Source of the DNA: JAJFJD01 sp965228425
Lineage (GTDB): Bacteria > Pseudomonadota > Alphaproteobacteria > UBA8366
Direction: 5' to 3'
DNA length: 64,000 bases
Assembly (NCBI GenBank): GCA_965228425.1
Contig: OZ245815.1
Location: 2,356,001 to 2,420,000 of the forward strand
The notes under the pieces were generated by a model. The model was not told the origin of the DNA. It searched no databases and saw only the letters and a list, made by a program, of their open reading frames with translations. Of this stretch, positions 15,836 through 24,442 are shown in pieces; within the stretch, counting starts at the first letter, position 1, and the number at the start of each line of letters is the position of its first letter. The translations under genes and the position numbers were made by a program.

Positions 15836-17904
15836 TGCGATTGGTCAAGATTCTGTCGGTTGTCGGTGTCGTGGTCGTGGTCCTGCTCGGCGGGGCCGCG
15901 ATCTTTTTGAGCACGCTGGATTTCAACGAATACAAACAGCAAATCGCAGATGAGGCGAAGAAGGCCACCGGCCGTGATCTTGCGATCGAAGGGGACCTGC
16001 GTCTTAACATATTCACGCTGAACCCTGGCTTAGTAGTCGACGAGGTGCGATTCGCCAATGCGCCCTGGGGTTCTAAGCCTGATATGGCGACGATCAAGCG
16101 GTTCGAGGTGAAAGTCAGTTTGCTGCCGCTGCTGAGTGGGACCTTGGATGTCGACAGGGTGGTCCTCAGCGGGGCCGATATCCTGCTCGAGCGCAATAAG
16201 GCCGGGAAGGGGAATTACGAATTCGGCGCGGCAAAGAAGGCCGAACCGGCCAAGAAGGACGGCGCGGATGATGCCGGACAGTTGCCCAACCTGGCGCTCC
16301 GCGAGGTGAGCATCAAGGACGCGCGGCTAACCTACAAGGATGCGCAATCAGGGCAGACGGTCGTCCTCGCCATCGATCGGCTCGCACTCAGCGGCGGGTC
16401 GGACCTGCCGCTCGACGTGAATCTCGAGGGCTCCTACAACGACGCCCCGTTTAGCGTTACCGGCGGTATGGGCAGCATGCTCGCGTTGGTCGGCGGGGAA
16501 GACCCGTGGCCGATCGCCATAAAGGCCGAAGCCGGCGGCGCAACGGTCGACGTGAAGGGAAAGATCGGCAATCCCGCCGCAGTGTCGGGGCTGGACCTAT
16601 CGGTGTCGGTCACCGGGCAGGATTTGTCGGCGATGAGTGCCCTGGCGCAGGCCCCGGTGCCGCCGCTTGGGCCGTATGCCATCACCGCTAAAATAAAAGG
16701 CGCGGTCGACAAGGCGATCGACGTTCCGACGCTGACCGTGAAGATGGGGGAGAGCACCCTGGCGGGCAAGGCAACACTTCAGCTCAAAAAGCGCCCTGTG
16801 CTCACCGCCAACCTGGGGTCCGATCTCATCAAACTTTCGGATTTCGTGAAGGACCCTCAGGGCGGGACACCTGCAGAAAGCGACAAGGGTTCGGATAAGC
16901 AGTCGGCTGGCGGCGCGGGAGACAATCGCGTGTTCCCGGCGGACCCGCTGCCGGTCGAGGGATTGAAAGCGGCGGATGCCAATGTGGATGTGGCCATCAA
17001 AAAGCTGCTCGCCAACGGAATTCCGGTCGACGATATCAAAATGAAGGTCCGCCTGCGGAATGGCGATCTGACCGTTAAACCGCTGGCCGCGCAGCTCGCC
17101 GGCGGGGCCATCGACGGCGCCGTTCGTTTGAACGCCGCACAGGCGACGCCGGGCCTCGATCTGACTATTTCCAGCAAGAAGATCGATGTGGGCCAACTGT
17201 TGACCGCAATGGACGTGACGGATCTCCTGACCGGCACGCTGAATACCGACGTGACGCTAAAAGGTCAGGGAAAATCTGTCCGGGCGATCATGGCCAGTCT
17301 GAATGGCCGGACCAGTGTCGTGATGGGCAAGGGCCGGATGAAAAGCGATGCGCTGGATATCTACGCCGGCGGTGCGGCCAAGCTCCTGACGCAGATCGTC
17401 GTCGGCAAGAAAAGCGAATACACCGTCATCAACTGCTTCGTGAACCAGTTCGATGTTCAACAAGGCGTCGCGAACAGCAAGATCCTGTTGTTCGATACGG
17501 AGTACACCACCGTCACCGGCAAGGGGGCGATCAATCTCGGCACCGAGGAGATCGACTATCAGGTCGATCCGCGGCCGAAATCGGTCACCGTCAATACGGC
17601 GGTGCCGGTCCAGATCACCGGGATGATCGGCGATCCCTCGATTTCGCTGAACAAGCTGGCCGCCGCGGCCAAGGTCGGCGGCATCGTCGGCTCGGTTTTC
17701 TTTCCGCCGGCCGCCATCGTGGCCCTGGGCGACCTCGGCACCGGCGATGACAACCCCTGCGTCAAGAAGGCGTCGGAAGGCGCCAAGGGAGGCGGACAGA
17801 GCGCCACGCCACCGTCCAAGGGCATCACCGATGCGGTGAAAGGCGTCGGCGACGGCGTGAAGGAAAAGCTCGACAAAGGGCTGAAAGGACTGTTCGGCAA
17901 GTAA
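15835..17904 (+). CDS. AsmA family protein
   Basis: 689 residues from an ATG that overlaps the previous stop (TGATG). One N-terminal membrane span is followed by the AsmA N-terminal domain ('LDFNEYKQQIADEAKKATGRDLAI.GDL'). A long beta-rich region and the AsmA C-terminal block 'MDVTDLLTGTLNTDVTLKGQG' to 'GTEEIDYQVDPRP' come next. AsmA-like proteins are anchored in the inner membrane and are linked to phospholipid transport to the outer membrane. The tail is Gly/Lys-rich. Confidence 0.88.
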   Translation: MRLVKILSVVGVVVVVLLGGAAIFLSTLDFNEYKQQIADEAKKATGRDLAIEGDLRLNIFTLNPGLVVDEVRFANAPWGSKPDMATIKRFEVKVSLLPLLSGTLDVDRVVLSGADILLERNKAGKGNYEFGAAKKAEPAKKDGADDAGQLPNLALREVSIKDARLTYKDAQSGQTVVLAIDRLALSGGSDLPLDVNLEGSYNDAPFSVTGGMGSMLALVGGEDPWPIAIKAEAGGATVDVKGKIGNPAAVSGLDLSVSVTGQDLSAMSALAQAPVPPLGPYAITAKIKGAVDKAIDVPTLTVKMGESTLAGKATLQLKKRPVLTANLGSDLIKLSDFVKDPQGGTPAESDKGSDKQSAGGAGDNRVFPADPLPVEGLKAADANVDVAIKKLLANGIPVDDIKMKVRLRNGDLTVKPLAAQLAGGAIDGAVRLNAAQATPGLDLTISSKKIDVGQLLTAMDVTDLLTGTLNTDVTLKGQGKSVRAIMASLNGRTSVVMGKGRMKSDALDIYAGGAAKLLTQIVVGKKSEYTVINCFVNQFDVQQGVANSKILLFDTEYTTVTGKGAINLGTEEIDYQVDPRPKSVTVNTAVPVQITGMIGDPSISLNKLAAAAKVGGIVGSVFFPPAAIVALGDLGTGDDNPCVKKASEGAKGGGQSATPPSKGITDAVKGVGDGVKEKLDKGLKGLFGK

Positions 17905-18605
17905 TGGCGTTGAAGCGTTTCTATACGCTCTGTGCGGTCGAAAGCACGGAGGGCGGGCATGCGGTAACCCTGGATGGTCGAACGATAAAGTCGCCGGGAA
18001 GGGCTTCGCTGACCTTGCCGAGCAAGCCGCTGGCGGATGTCGTTGCTGCGGAATGGGACGCCCAGGGCGACGAGATCGACGCGGACAGCATGCCGATGAT
18101 GCAGCTTGCCAGCACCGCCGTAGACCGGGTCGTCCCGCGGCGCGATACGGTCATTGACGATATCACCGCCTATGGGCGGACGGATTTGCTGTGTTATCGG
18201 GCCGAGCACCCGGCGGCCCTGGTCGAACGCCAAGGATCGGTTTGGCAGCCGTTGTTGGATTGGGCCGCCTTGCGGTACGATGCGCCGCTCTTGGTGACGG
18301 GGGGCGTTATACCGGTCGATCAGCCGGAAAACAGCATGGCGGCGGTGCGGTCGGCGGTCGCCGAAAGCGGCGACTTCGCGTTGTCGGCGCTATATTCGCT
18401 GACGGTGGCCTGCGGGTCCGTTGTGCTGGCGCTGGCGGTTCGGGAAGACGAGATCGCCCCCGAGGCGGCCTATGCGGCCAGCCAACTCGACGAGACCTGG
18501 CAGGCGGAGCAATGGGGCAGCGATCCCGAGGCCGAAGCGCGCCGCGAACGCCTGCGCACGGATATCCATGCCGCGGCCCGGTTTCTCGCTCTCTTGCGGG
18601 CGTGA
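17904..18605 (+). CDS. ATP12-family F1-ATPase assembly chaperone
   Basis: 233 residues. It contains 'FYT.C.VE...GHAVTLDGR.IKSPGRA.L.LPSKPLADVVAAEWDAQGDEID' and 'MPMMQLASTAVDRV', then 'YGRTDLLCYRAE'. These are the conserved blocks of ATP12, which binds free F1 alpha subunit during ATP synthase assembly. Outside mitochondria the family is largely alphaproteobacterial, which supports the taxonomic call. One-base overlap with the AsmA gene. Confidence 0.92.
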   Translation: MALKRFYTLCAVESTEGGHAVTLDGRTIKSPGRASLTLPSKPLADVVAAEWDAQGDEIDADSMPMMQLASTAVDRVVPRRDTVIDDITAYGRTDLLCYRAEHPAALVERQGSVWQPLLDWAALRYDAPLLVTGGVIPVDQPENSMAAVRSAVAESGDFALSALYSLTVACGSVVLALAVREDEIAPEAAYAASQLDETWQAEQWGSDPEAEARRERLRTDIHAAARFLALLRA

Positions 18606-18647
18606 AACCGGGGTGCTATGCCGAATTGCAACGGCGGGAGGGCCCCA

Positions 18648-20180
18648 ATGAGCGACATCCTTAAGCAGCTTGAAGAAAAACGCGAGGCGGCGCGGCTCGG
18701 CGGTGGCCAGCGGCGAATCGACGCCCAGCACAAGAAGGGTAAGTTGACCGCGCGCGAGCGGCTCGAGGTGTTGTTCGACGAAGAGTCCTTCGAGGAGTGG
18801 GACATGTTCGTCGAACATAATTCCCACGATTTCGGCATGGACGAACAGCGTGTGCCCGGTGACGGCGTGGTGACCGGGCACGGCACGATCAATGGCCGGC
18901 TGGTCTTCGCGTTCAGCCAGGATTTCACGGTTTTCGGCGGATCGCTCTCCGCTGCGCATGCCGGCAAGATTTGCAAGGTGATGGACCAGGCGATGAAGGT
19001 CGGTGCGCCGGTGATCGGGATCAACGATTCCGGTGGCGCGCGCATCCAGGAAGGCGTTGCCTCGTTGGCGGGCTATGCCGACGTCTTTCAGCGCAATGTC
19101 ATGGCGTCGGGCGTGGTGCCGCAGATTTCGCTGATCATGGGACCCTGCGCCGGCGGGGCGGTGTATTCGCCGGCGATGACCGACTTCATCTTTATGGTGA
19201 AGGATTCTTCCTACATGTTCGTCACCGGCCCCGACGTCGTGAAAACGGTGACGCATGAGGAGGTGAGCGCCGAGGACCTGGGCGGCGCCGTCACCCATAC
19301 GACCAAATCCGGCGTCGCCGACCTCGCCTTCGAAAACGATATCGAGGCCCTGATCGAACTGCGCCGGTTCATGGATTTCCTGCCCGCGTCGAACCGCGAG
19401 AAGGCCCCGGAACTCCCGACCGCCGACCCGTTCGACCGGTCGGAACCGTCGCTCGACACCTTGGTGCCGGAAAATCCCAACCATCCCTACGATATGGGCG
19501 AACTGGTCCGGAAGATCGTGGACGAAGGGGATTTCTTCGAGATTGCCCCGACCTATGCGGGCAATATCCTGACCGGGTTCGGCCGGATGGAGGGGCAGAC
19601 CGTCGGCATCATCGCCAATCAGCCGATGGTCTTGGCGGGATGCCTTGATATCGATTCGGCGCGCAAGGCCGGCCGTTTCGTGCGCTTCTGCGATTGTTTC
19701 AACATTCCCATCCTGACCTTTGTCGATGTCCCGGGCTTCTTGCCGGGGACGGGCCAGGAATACGGCGGCATCATCAAGCATGGCGCGAAGCTTCTATTTG
19801 CCTATGCCGAAGCCACGGTGCCGAAAATCACCGTCATCACGCGCAAGGCCTATGGCGGCGCCTATGACGTCATGAGTTCCAAGCATCTGCGCGGCGATCT
19901 CAATTACGCGTGGCCAAGCGCGGAAATCGCGGTCATGGGGCCGAAAGGGGCGGTGGAGATCATCTTCCGCGCCGATCTGGGGGATGAGGAAAAGATCGAG
20001 AAACGAACCGAGGAATACCGCGCGAAATTCGCGAATCCCTTCGTCGCGGGATCGTTGGGATTCATCGATGACGTGATCAGGCCGCGCAACACGCGGCGGC
20101 GGATTTGCCGCGGTCTCCGCATGCTGAGAAACAAACAGCTCGAAAACCCTGCGAAGAAGCACAGCAACATCCCGCTTTAG
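18648..20180 (+). CDS. pccB: Propionyl-CoA carboxylase, beta (carboxyltransferase) subunit
   Basis: 510 residues from the ATG at 18648 (MSDILKQLEEKR), preceded by GGGAGG; an in-frame ATG at 18618 lacks a good RBS. It has the carboxyltransferase halves with the two acyl-CoA oxyanion-hole glycine pairs in 'GPCAGGAVYSPA' and 'GGAYDVMSSK'. Length and 'TAKARERL.' type N-terminus ('KLTARERLEVLFDEESFEE') fit PccB rather than AccD or MccB. The biotin subunit pccA lies 4.3 kb downstream on the same strand. Confidence 0.93.
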   Translation: MSDILKQLEEKREAARLGGGQRRIDAQHKKGKLTARERLEVLFDEESFEEWDMFVEHNSHDFGMDEQRVPGDGVVTGHGTINGRLVFAFSQDFTVFGGSLSAAHAGKICKVMDQAMKVGAPVIGINDSGGARIQEGVASLAGYADVFQRNVMASGVVPQISLIMGPCAGGAVYSPAMTDFIFMVKDSSYMFVTGPDVVKTVTHEEVSAEDLGGAVTHTTKSGVADLAFENDIEALIELRRFMDFLPASNREKAPELPTADPFDRSEPSLDTLVPENPNHPYDMGELVRKIVDEGDFFEIAPTYAGNILTGFGRMEGQTVGIIANQPMVLAGCLDIDSARKAGRFVRFCDCFNIPILTFVDVPGFLPGTGQEYGGIIKHGAKLLFAYAEATVPKITVITRKAYGGAYDVMSSKHLRGDLNYAWPSAEIAVMGPKGAVEIIFRADLGDEEKIEKRTEEYRAKFANPFVAGSLGFIDDVIRPRNTRRRICRGLRMLRNKQLENPAKKHSNIPL

Positions 20181-20250
20181 GGAGGCTGCGTCGGGACACC
20201 GCCCGATAGATTCCGGTGGCTCGGTATCCGGCAAAGAGGAAAGTTTTTCC

Positions 20251-20490
20251 ATGGATCGCCAAACCAATGCTCCGATGGATGACGCGACATTGGTTCGAAA
20301 TGGCAGGGTAATTCAGCTCCTCGGCCTTACGGACGTGGGTTTGGGCGCCTCGATACCCTTCTGGGGGCCGAATGTGGCAGCCGATTTGGGCGGGTACTGG
20401 TGGTTCGCAGGCGCATTTCTCGCCGCGACGGGATTGGGGCTGATCGTCTACGGGCGTATCATCATGAAGCGTGCACGGCCAAAGACTTGA
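20251..20490 (+). CDS. Small membrane protein, unknown function
   Basis: 79 residues. A polar N-terminus of about 20 residues is followed by two hydrophobic segments (about 22-40 and 47-67) and a basic C-terminus (KRARPKT). I recognise no family. It lies 70 bp after pccB and 28 bp before another two-span protein, so the two are probably one transcript. A strong purine run (AGAGGAAAG) precedes the ATG. Confidence 0.6.
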   Translation: MDRQTNAPMDDATLVRNGRVIQLLGLTDVGLGASIPFWGPNVAADLGGYWWFAGAFLAATGLGLIVYGRIIMKRARPKT

Positions 20491-20518
20491 GCGACAGGAC
20501 TGAAACGACGGAGACGTC

Positions 20519-20749
20519 ATGACGCATTCGGATGACCCCGACACGGGACGCGCGGCGCGGCGGAGTCGCGGACTCCGCCTGCATTTCGGGGCCTATTTCC
20601 TGCTGATGCTGATCCTTGTCCCCATCAATTTGATCGTGACTCCCGAGACGCCGTGGTTTATCTGGCCCATGGTGGGGTGGGGGAGCGTTTTGGCGATTCA
20701 CACTGCCTGGGCGATGGGTTTGTTTGATATACTTTCCTCTAAGGATTAG
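20519..20749 (+). CDS. 2TM domain protein
   Basis: 76 residues. 'LRLHFGAYFLLMLILVPINLI' is the first span and 'PWFIWPMVGWGSVLAIHTAWAMGLF' the second. The H..Y...N...N/I pattern and the W-P..GWG core resemble the small 2TM domain (PF13239). The function of that domain is unknown. The RBS is GAGACG before the ATG. Confidence 0.65.
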   Translation: MTHSDDPDTGRAARRSRGLRLHFGAYFLLMLILVPINLIVTPETPWFIWPMVGWGSVLAIHTAWAMGLFDILSSKD

Positions 20750-20781
20750 CCCCCGGCGCAACCGATTATGGGAAACCGTTC

Positions 20782-21834
20782 ATGACCGAGATTCGCATCG
20801 AACTGCACAGCGACACGCAAACCCGTCCCACCGCCGGCATGCGGCAGGCCATGGCGGACTCCGTCGTCGGCGATGAGCAAAAGGGCGAGGACCCGAGCGT
20901 CAATCGGCTGCTGGACATGGCGAAGGAACTGTTCGGCAAGGAAGACGCGGTCTTCATGCCGTCGGGCACCATGTGCAACCAAATCGCGCTGATGGTCCAT
21001 TGCAAGCCGGGCGACGAGGTGCTGTCGGACAAGACCGCGCATATCCTCAACCTCGAAGGCGGTGGCGCCGCGGTTTTCGCGGGTTCGCTGATCCGGCCGA
21101 TCGACGGCGAGCGGGGTATCTTCAGCGCGCAACAGCTTCAGGACAATATCCGCGCGGTGCGCCGCCATACGCCGAAGCCGCGCATGGTCGCGATCGAGCA
21201 GACGTCGAATCTGGGCGGCGGGACGATCTGGCCGCTGGAAACCATCCGCGAGGTCGGGGCGGTTGCAAAGGAAAACGGCCTGGCCATGCATATGGACGGC
21301 GCACGCGTCCTTAATGCGGTGGTTGCGAGCAACGTGTCCGCCCAGGATTTCGCCGAGCCCTTCGATACCTTGTGGCTCGACCTCAGCAAGGGCTTGGGAT
21401 GCCCGTTCGGCGCGGTGATGCTGGGCAGTAAGGACGATATCGACGCGGCGTGGCAGTGGAAGCAGCGGATGGGCGGCGCCATGCGGCAGGCCGGTGTGAT
21501 CGCGGCCGCCGGCGTTTACGCGCTGGAAAACCATGTGGACCGGATGGCGGAAGACCATGCGAACGCCAAGTTCTTCGCCGAGCGGCTTGCCGAGATTCCC
21601 GGCGTCGAGATCGACCCGTCGGGTGTCGAGACCAATTTGGTGTTCTTCGATGTTTCGAAGACGGGCCTCACTGCGGCACAGGTCCATGACCGGCTGTTGG
21701 AGCATGGCGTCCGCATCGGCGCGTCGGCCGGGACCTCCATGCGGGCGGTGACGCATCTCGACGTGAGCAAGGAACAGCTCGCCGAAGCGGCCGATGTCCT
21801 GGGCACTGTTGCCGTGGAGGCGGCGGCCGCCTAG
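20782..21834 (+). CDS. ltaE: Low-specificity L-threonine aldolase
   Basis: 350 residues, fold type I PLP enzyme. The PLP lysine is Lys203 in 'DLSKGLGCPFGAV'. The cofactor Asp is in 'HMDGARVLNA', and 'SDTQTRPTAGMRQAMA' is the family N-terminus. It cleaves L-threonine or allo-threonine to glycine and acetaldehyde in the cytoplasm. It stands between the two propionyl-CoA carboxylase genes, but no direct metabolic link is needed. Confidence 0.9.
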   Translation: MTEIRIELHSDTQTRPTAGMRQAMADSVVGDEQKGEDPSVNRLLDMAKELFGKEDAVFMPSGTMCNQIALMVHCKPGDEVLSDKTAHILNLEGGGAAVFAGSLIRPIDGERGIFSAQQLQDNIRAVRRHTPKPRMVAIEQTSNLGGGTIWPLETIREVGAVAKENGLAMHMDGARVLNAVVASNVSAQDFAEPFDTLWLDLSKGLGCPFGAVMLGSKDDIDAAWQWKQRMGGAMRQAGVIAAAGVYALENHVDRMAEDHANAKFFAERLAEIPGVEIDPSGVETNLVFFDVSKTGLTAAQVHDRLLEHGVRIGASAGTSMRAVTHLDVSKEQLAEAADVLGTVAVEAAAA

Positions 21835-21882
21835 GCATGTCGCTGACCCGCATTGCCGGATCGATGGGGCGGCGATAGACGG

Positions 21883-22623
21883 ATGACCCCCGAGGAATTG
21901 CAGGATCGGGTTGCTGCGTTTCCGTTCTGGTACCACCGGATCGAATTGCCCGGCGGCGTCACGACGCCGGGCATGAATCCGCTCAGTCCTCAGACCTACG
22001 GCATTCCCGAAGACCTGTCCGGCAAGCGCGTCCTCGATGTGGGCGCGTGGGATGGGTATTGGACCTTCGAAGCGCTGAAGCGCGGGGCGGCCGAGGCGGT
22101 TGCGATCGACGATTTCTCCGACTATCTCGGGCAATTGGAAACCCGGGACCGGCCCGGTTGGGAAACCTTCGATTTCTGCCGCGACGCGCTGGGATATGCC
22201 GAGGATGTGTGCCGGCGAGTGGAGCTATCCGTCTACGACGTCAGCGAAGAGCAACTCGGGCGCTTCGACGTCGTGTTCTTTTTCGGGACGCTCTATCACC
22301 TGCGCTATCCGTTGTTGGCGTTGGACCGGCTTGCGGCGATTTGCGACAGCACGCTGATCGTCGAATCGCAGATCGCGGATGACTATAGCGCGTTCCAAGG
22401 CGGCCTCGGGAAGGGGTATTCCGGCGAGCAGATGGTGATGGAATTCTTCCCGGGCGATGAACTGGCGGGTAACGAGACGAACTGGTGGGCACCGACCTTG
22501 TATTGCCTAGGGCATATGGTACGGGCCGCCGGATTCCCGTCGGTCGATGTTTGGAAATTGGTCCGCGGGACCCCGAACAAGATTGGGCATTGCCGAGGGT
22601 TTGCACGAGGACAGCGGGGCTAG
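21883..22623 (+). CDS. Class I SAM-dependent methyltransferase (CmoB/DUF1698-like)
   Basis: 246 residues from the ATG at 21883. SAM-binding motif I 'VLDVGAWDGYWTFEA' lies at about 50-63, the acidic ribose contact in 'AVAIDDF' and motif IV-like 'FDVVFFFGTLYHLRYP' at about 130-145. The last part resembles the Methyltransf_9 fold of CmoB, but the tRNA-binding parts of CmoB are missing. The substrate may be a glycan or lipid, given the glycosyltransferase-methyltransferase fusion gene that follows 7 bp later. Confidence 0.75.
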   Translation: MTPEELQDRVAAFPFWYHRIELPGGVTTPGMNPLSPQTYGIPEDLSGKRVLDVGAWDGYWTFEALKRGAAEAVAIDDFSDYLGQLETRDRPGWETFDFCRDALGYAEDVCRRVELSVYDVSEEQLGRFDVVFFFGTLYHLRYPLLALDRLAAICDSTLIVESQIADDYSAFQGGLGKGYSGEQMVMEFFPGDELAGNETNWWAPTLYCLGHMVRAAGFPSVDVWKLVRGTPNKIGHCRGFARGQRG

Positions 22624-22630
22624 GTCAGGC

Positions 22631-24331
22631 ATGGGGGGAAGTCCTCCGCGTATCCGGTGCGAAGGCTGGCGGTTCGTGCCCCAGTCCTTTGCCGTCGTCC
22701 ATCAATTCCAGGCGTTGGCGCTCGAAGACGCCGGAGTCGATGTAACCGTTCGTGATCTGCCCTATTTCGGCGATTGGTCTCCGGTATCCGGACTGTTGCC
22801 GCACGCTCTGGAAGACCGCCTCAAGCGAATGCCGTCCGGTGTCTCGAATGACCCGATCTCCGCGGTTATCCGCGTTGCGGTCCCGTATGATTTCTCCGCA
22901 TCGGGCGACATTCCGACGCTGGTGATGGCGACCGCCGAAGCCGGCGAAATACCCACGGAAAATATTGTGGGCGGACAGACGGCCGGAGCGGCGGTTGCTG
23001 CATCCGAAGCGCGCGTCTATGCGCCGTCGCGGTGGTCGCGCGACGGTCTCGTCTTGAGCGGTATTCCGGAGGATCGTATCGACACCGTCGGGCACGGTAT
23101 CGATCCGTCGATCTGGCGGCCGCCCATCGGCTCACGCCGTGCGGAATTGCGGCAGCGTTTCGGTTGGAGCGACGATTTCGTATTCCTCAATGTCGGTGCG
23201 ATGACGGAAAACAAGGGGATCGACCTGCTGCTGCAGGCCTTCGCGGCGGTTCTGACGGTGCATCCCCGGGCGCGGCTCGTCCTGAAAGGCGCGGATGCGA
23301 TCTTCCGGTCGCGTGATCTCGTCGCAGGGTATCTCGCCGACCTGCCGACCGACCGACGGCATTCGGTCGCGGAACGGCTGACCTATATCGGCGACAGTTA
23401 CATGCTCGACGATATGATCGCGCTCTATCAGGTCGCCGACGCCTATGTGTCGCCGTATCGCGCGGAAGGGTACAATCTGCCGGTCCTGGAGGCCGCGGCC
23501 TGTGGTCTGCCGGTTATTTGTACAGCGGGGGGTGCCACGGACGATTTCACGACATCCGATTTCGCGCTGTATGTCGACGCGACCCTGGACCAGGGGCGCC
23601 GCATGCTCACGCCGTCAACGGAGAGCCTGATCGATCGGATGTCCCGCTGCATCGATGACGGCGACTGGCGGGCGCGGGCAGCCGATTGCGCGGTGGGCCA
23701 TATCGTGGAACGCCATACCTGGCGGCATGCGGCGGAAGGATTGCTGCGGGCTCTCGACATTGATCCGGCGGCGGGGCGTACGGGGGGCGGCATGACGAAA
23801 ATTCCCGATGACGAGCCGTTGCGGCTGCATGTCGGCGGCGAAGCGCCGCTCGACGGCTGGAAGGTTTTGAATATCGAGCCCGCCGACTTCGTCGACTATG
23901 TCGGGGATTGCACTGACTTATCGCAATTCGCCGACCAAACGGTGGCTGAGATATACGCGTCGCACGTGTTGGAACATCTCGGGTACCTGGACGATTTACC
24001 GAATGCTTTGAAGGAGTTTCATCGCGTTCTTGAAGTTGGCGGGCGGTTGCGTTTGAGCGTGCCGGACCTGGAAACCCTATGCCGACTGTTCTTGCATCCG
24101 AAACTCGACATGGCGTCGCGGTTTCACGTCATGCGCGTGATGTTCGGCGGCCAGACGACCCCGCATGATTTCCATAAGGTGGGCATGACCGAAGAGTTCA
24201 TGACCGATTACCTGCAAGTCGCGGGATTCATGTCCATTGAGCGGGTCGAGACGTTCGATCTCGTCGCCGACACCAGCGCGTTGAAGCTTGCGGGCGTGTC
24301 CATCAGCCTGAACATGCAGGCGATCAAGTAG
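22631..24331 (+). CDS. Glycosyltransferase-methyltransferase fusion protein
   Basis: 566 residues from the ATG at 22631; the frame is open upstream but overlaps the previous gene. Residues ~15-380 are a GT-B (GT4-like) glycosyltransferase with 'NVGAMTENKGIDLLLQAFA', 'ADAYVSPYRAEGYNLPVLEAAACG' (in parts) and 'GGATDDF'. From about residue 395 a second domain appears: 'LRLHVGGEAPLDGWKVLNI.P' then 'ASHVLEHLGY', 'EFHRVLEVGGRLRLSVPDL', a predicted methyltransferase of the type that follows glycosyltransferases in surface-polysaccharide loci. A lone two-gene glycan-modifying unit is inferred. Confidence 0.75.
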   Translation: MGGSPPRIRCEGWRFVPQSFAVVHQFQALALEDAGVDVTVRDLPYFGDWSPVSGLLPHALEDRLKRMPSGVSNDPISAVIRVAVPYDFSASGDIPTLVMATAEAGEIPTENIVGGQTAGAAVAASEARVYAPSRWSRDGLVLSGIPEDRIDTVGHGIDPSIWRPPIGSRRAELRQRFGWSDDFVFLNVGAMTENKGIDLLLQAFAAVLTVHPRARLVLKGADAIFRSRDLVAGYLADLPTDRRHSVAERLTYIGDSYMLDDMIALYQVADAYVSPYRAEGYNLPVLEAAACGLPVICTAGGATDDFTTSDFALYVDATLDQGRRMLTPSTESLIDRMSRCIDDGDWRARAADCAVGHIVERHTWRHAAEGLLRALDIDPAAGRTGGGMTKIPDDEPLRLHVGGEAPLDGWKVLNIEPADFVDYVGDCTDLSQFADQTVAEIYASHVLEHLGYLDDLPNALKEFHRVLEVGGRLRLSVPDLETLCRLFLHPKLDMASRFHVMRVMFGGQTTPHDFHKVGMTEEFMTDYLQVAGFMSIERVETFDLVADTSALKLAGVSISLNMQAIK

Positions 24332-24442
24332 CCCGCGCCGTGCACAACTTGTTTTTGCATCGGACAATTCCCTATAGACTGGGCGATGAAGCGGGCGCGG
24401 CGCGGTCGTGCAGGGGCAATAAAAACAACGGGTTTACGTGAC

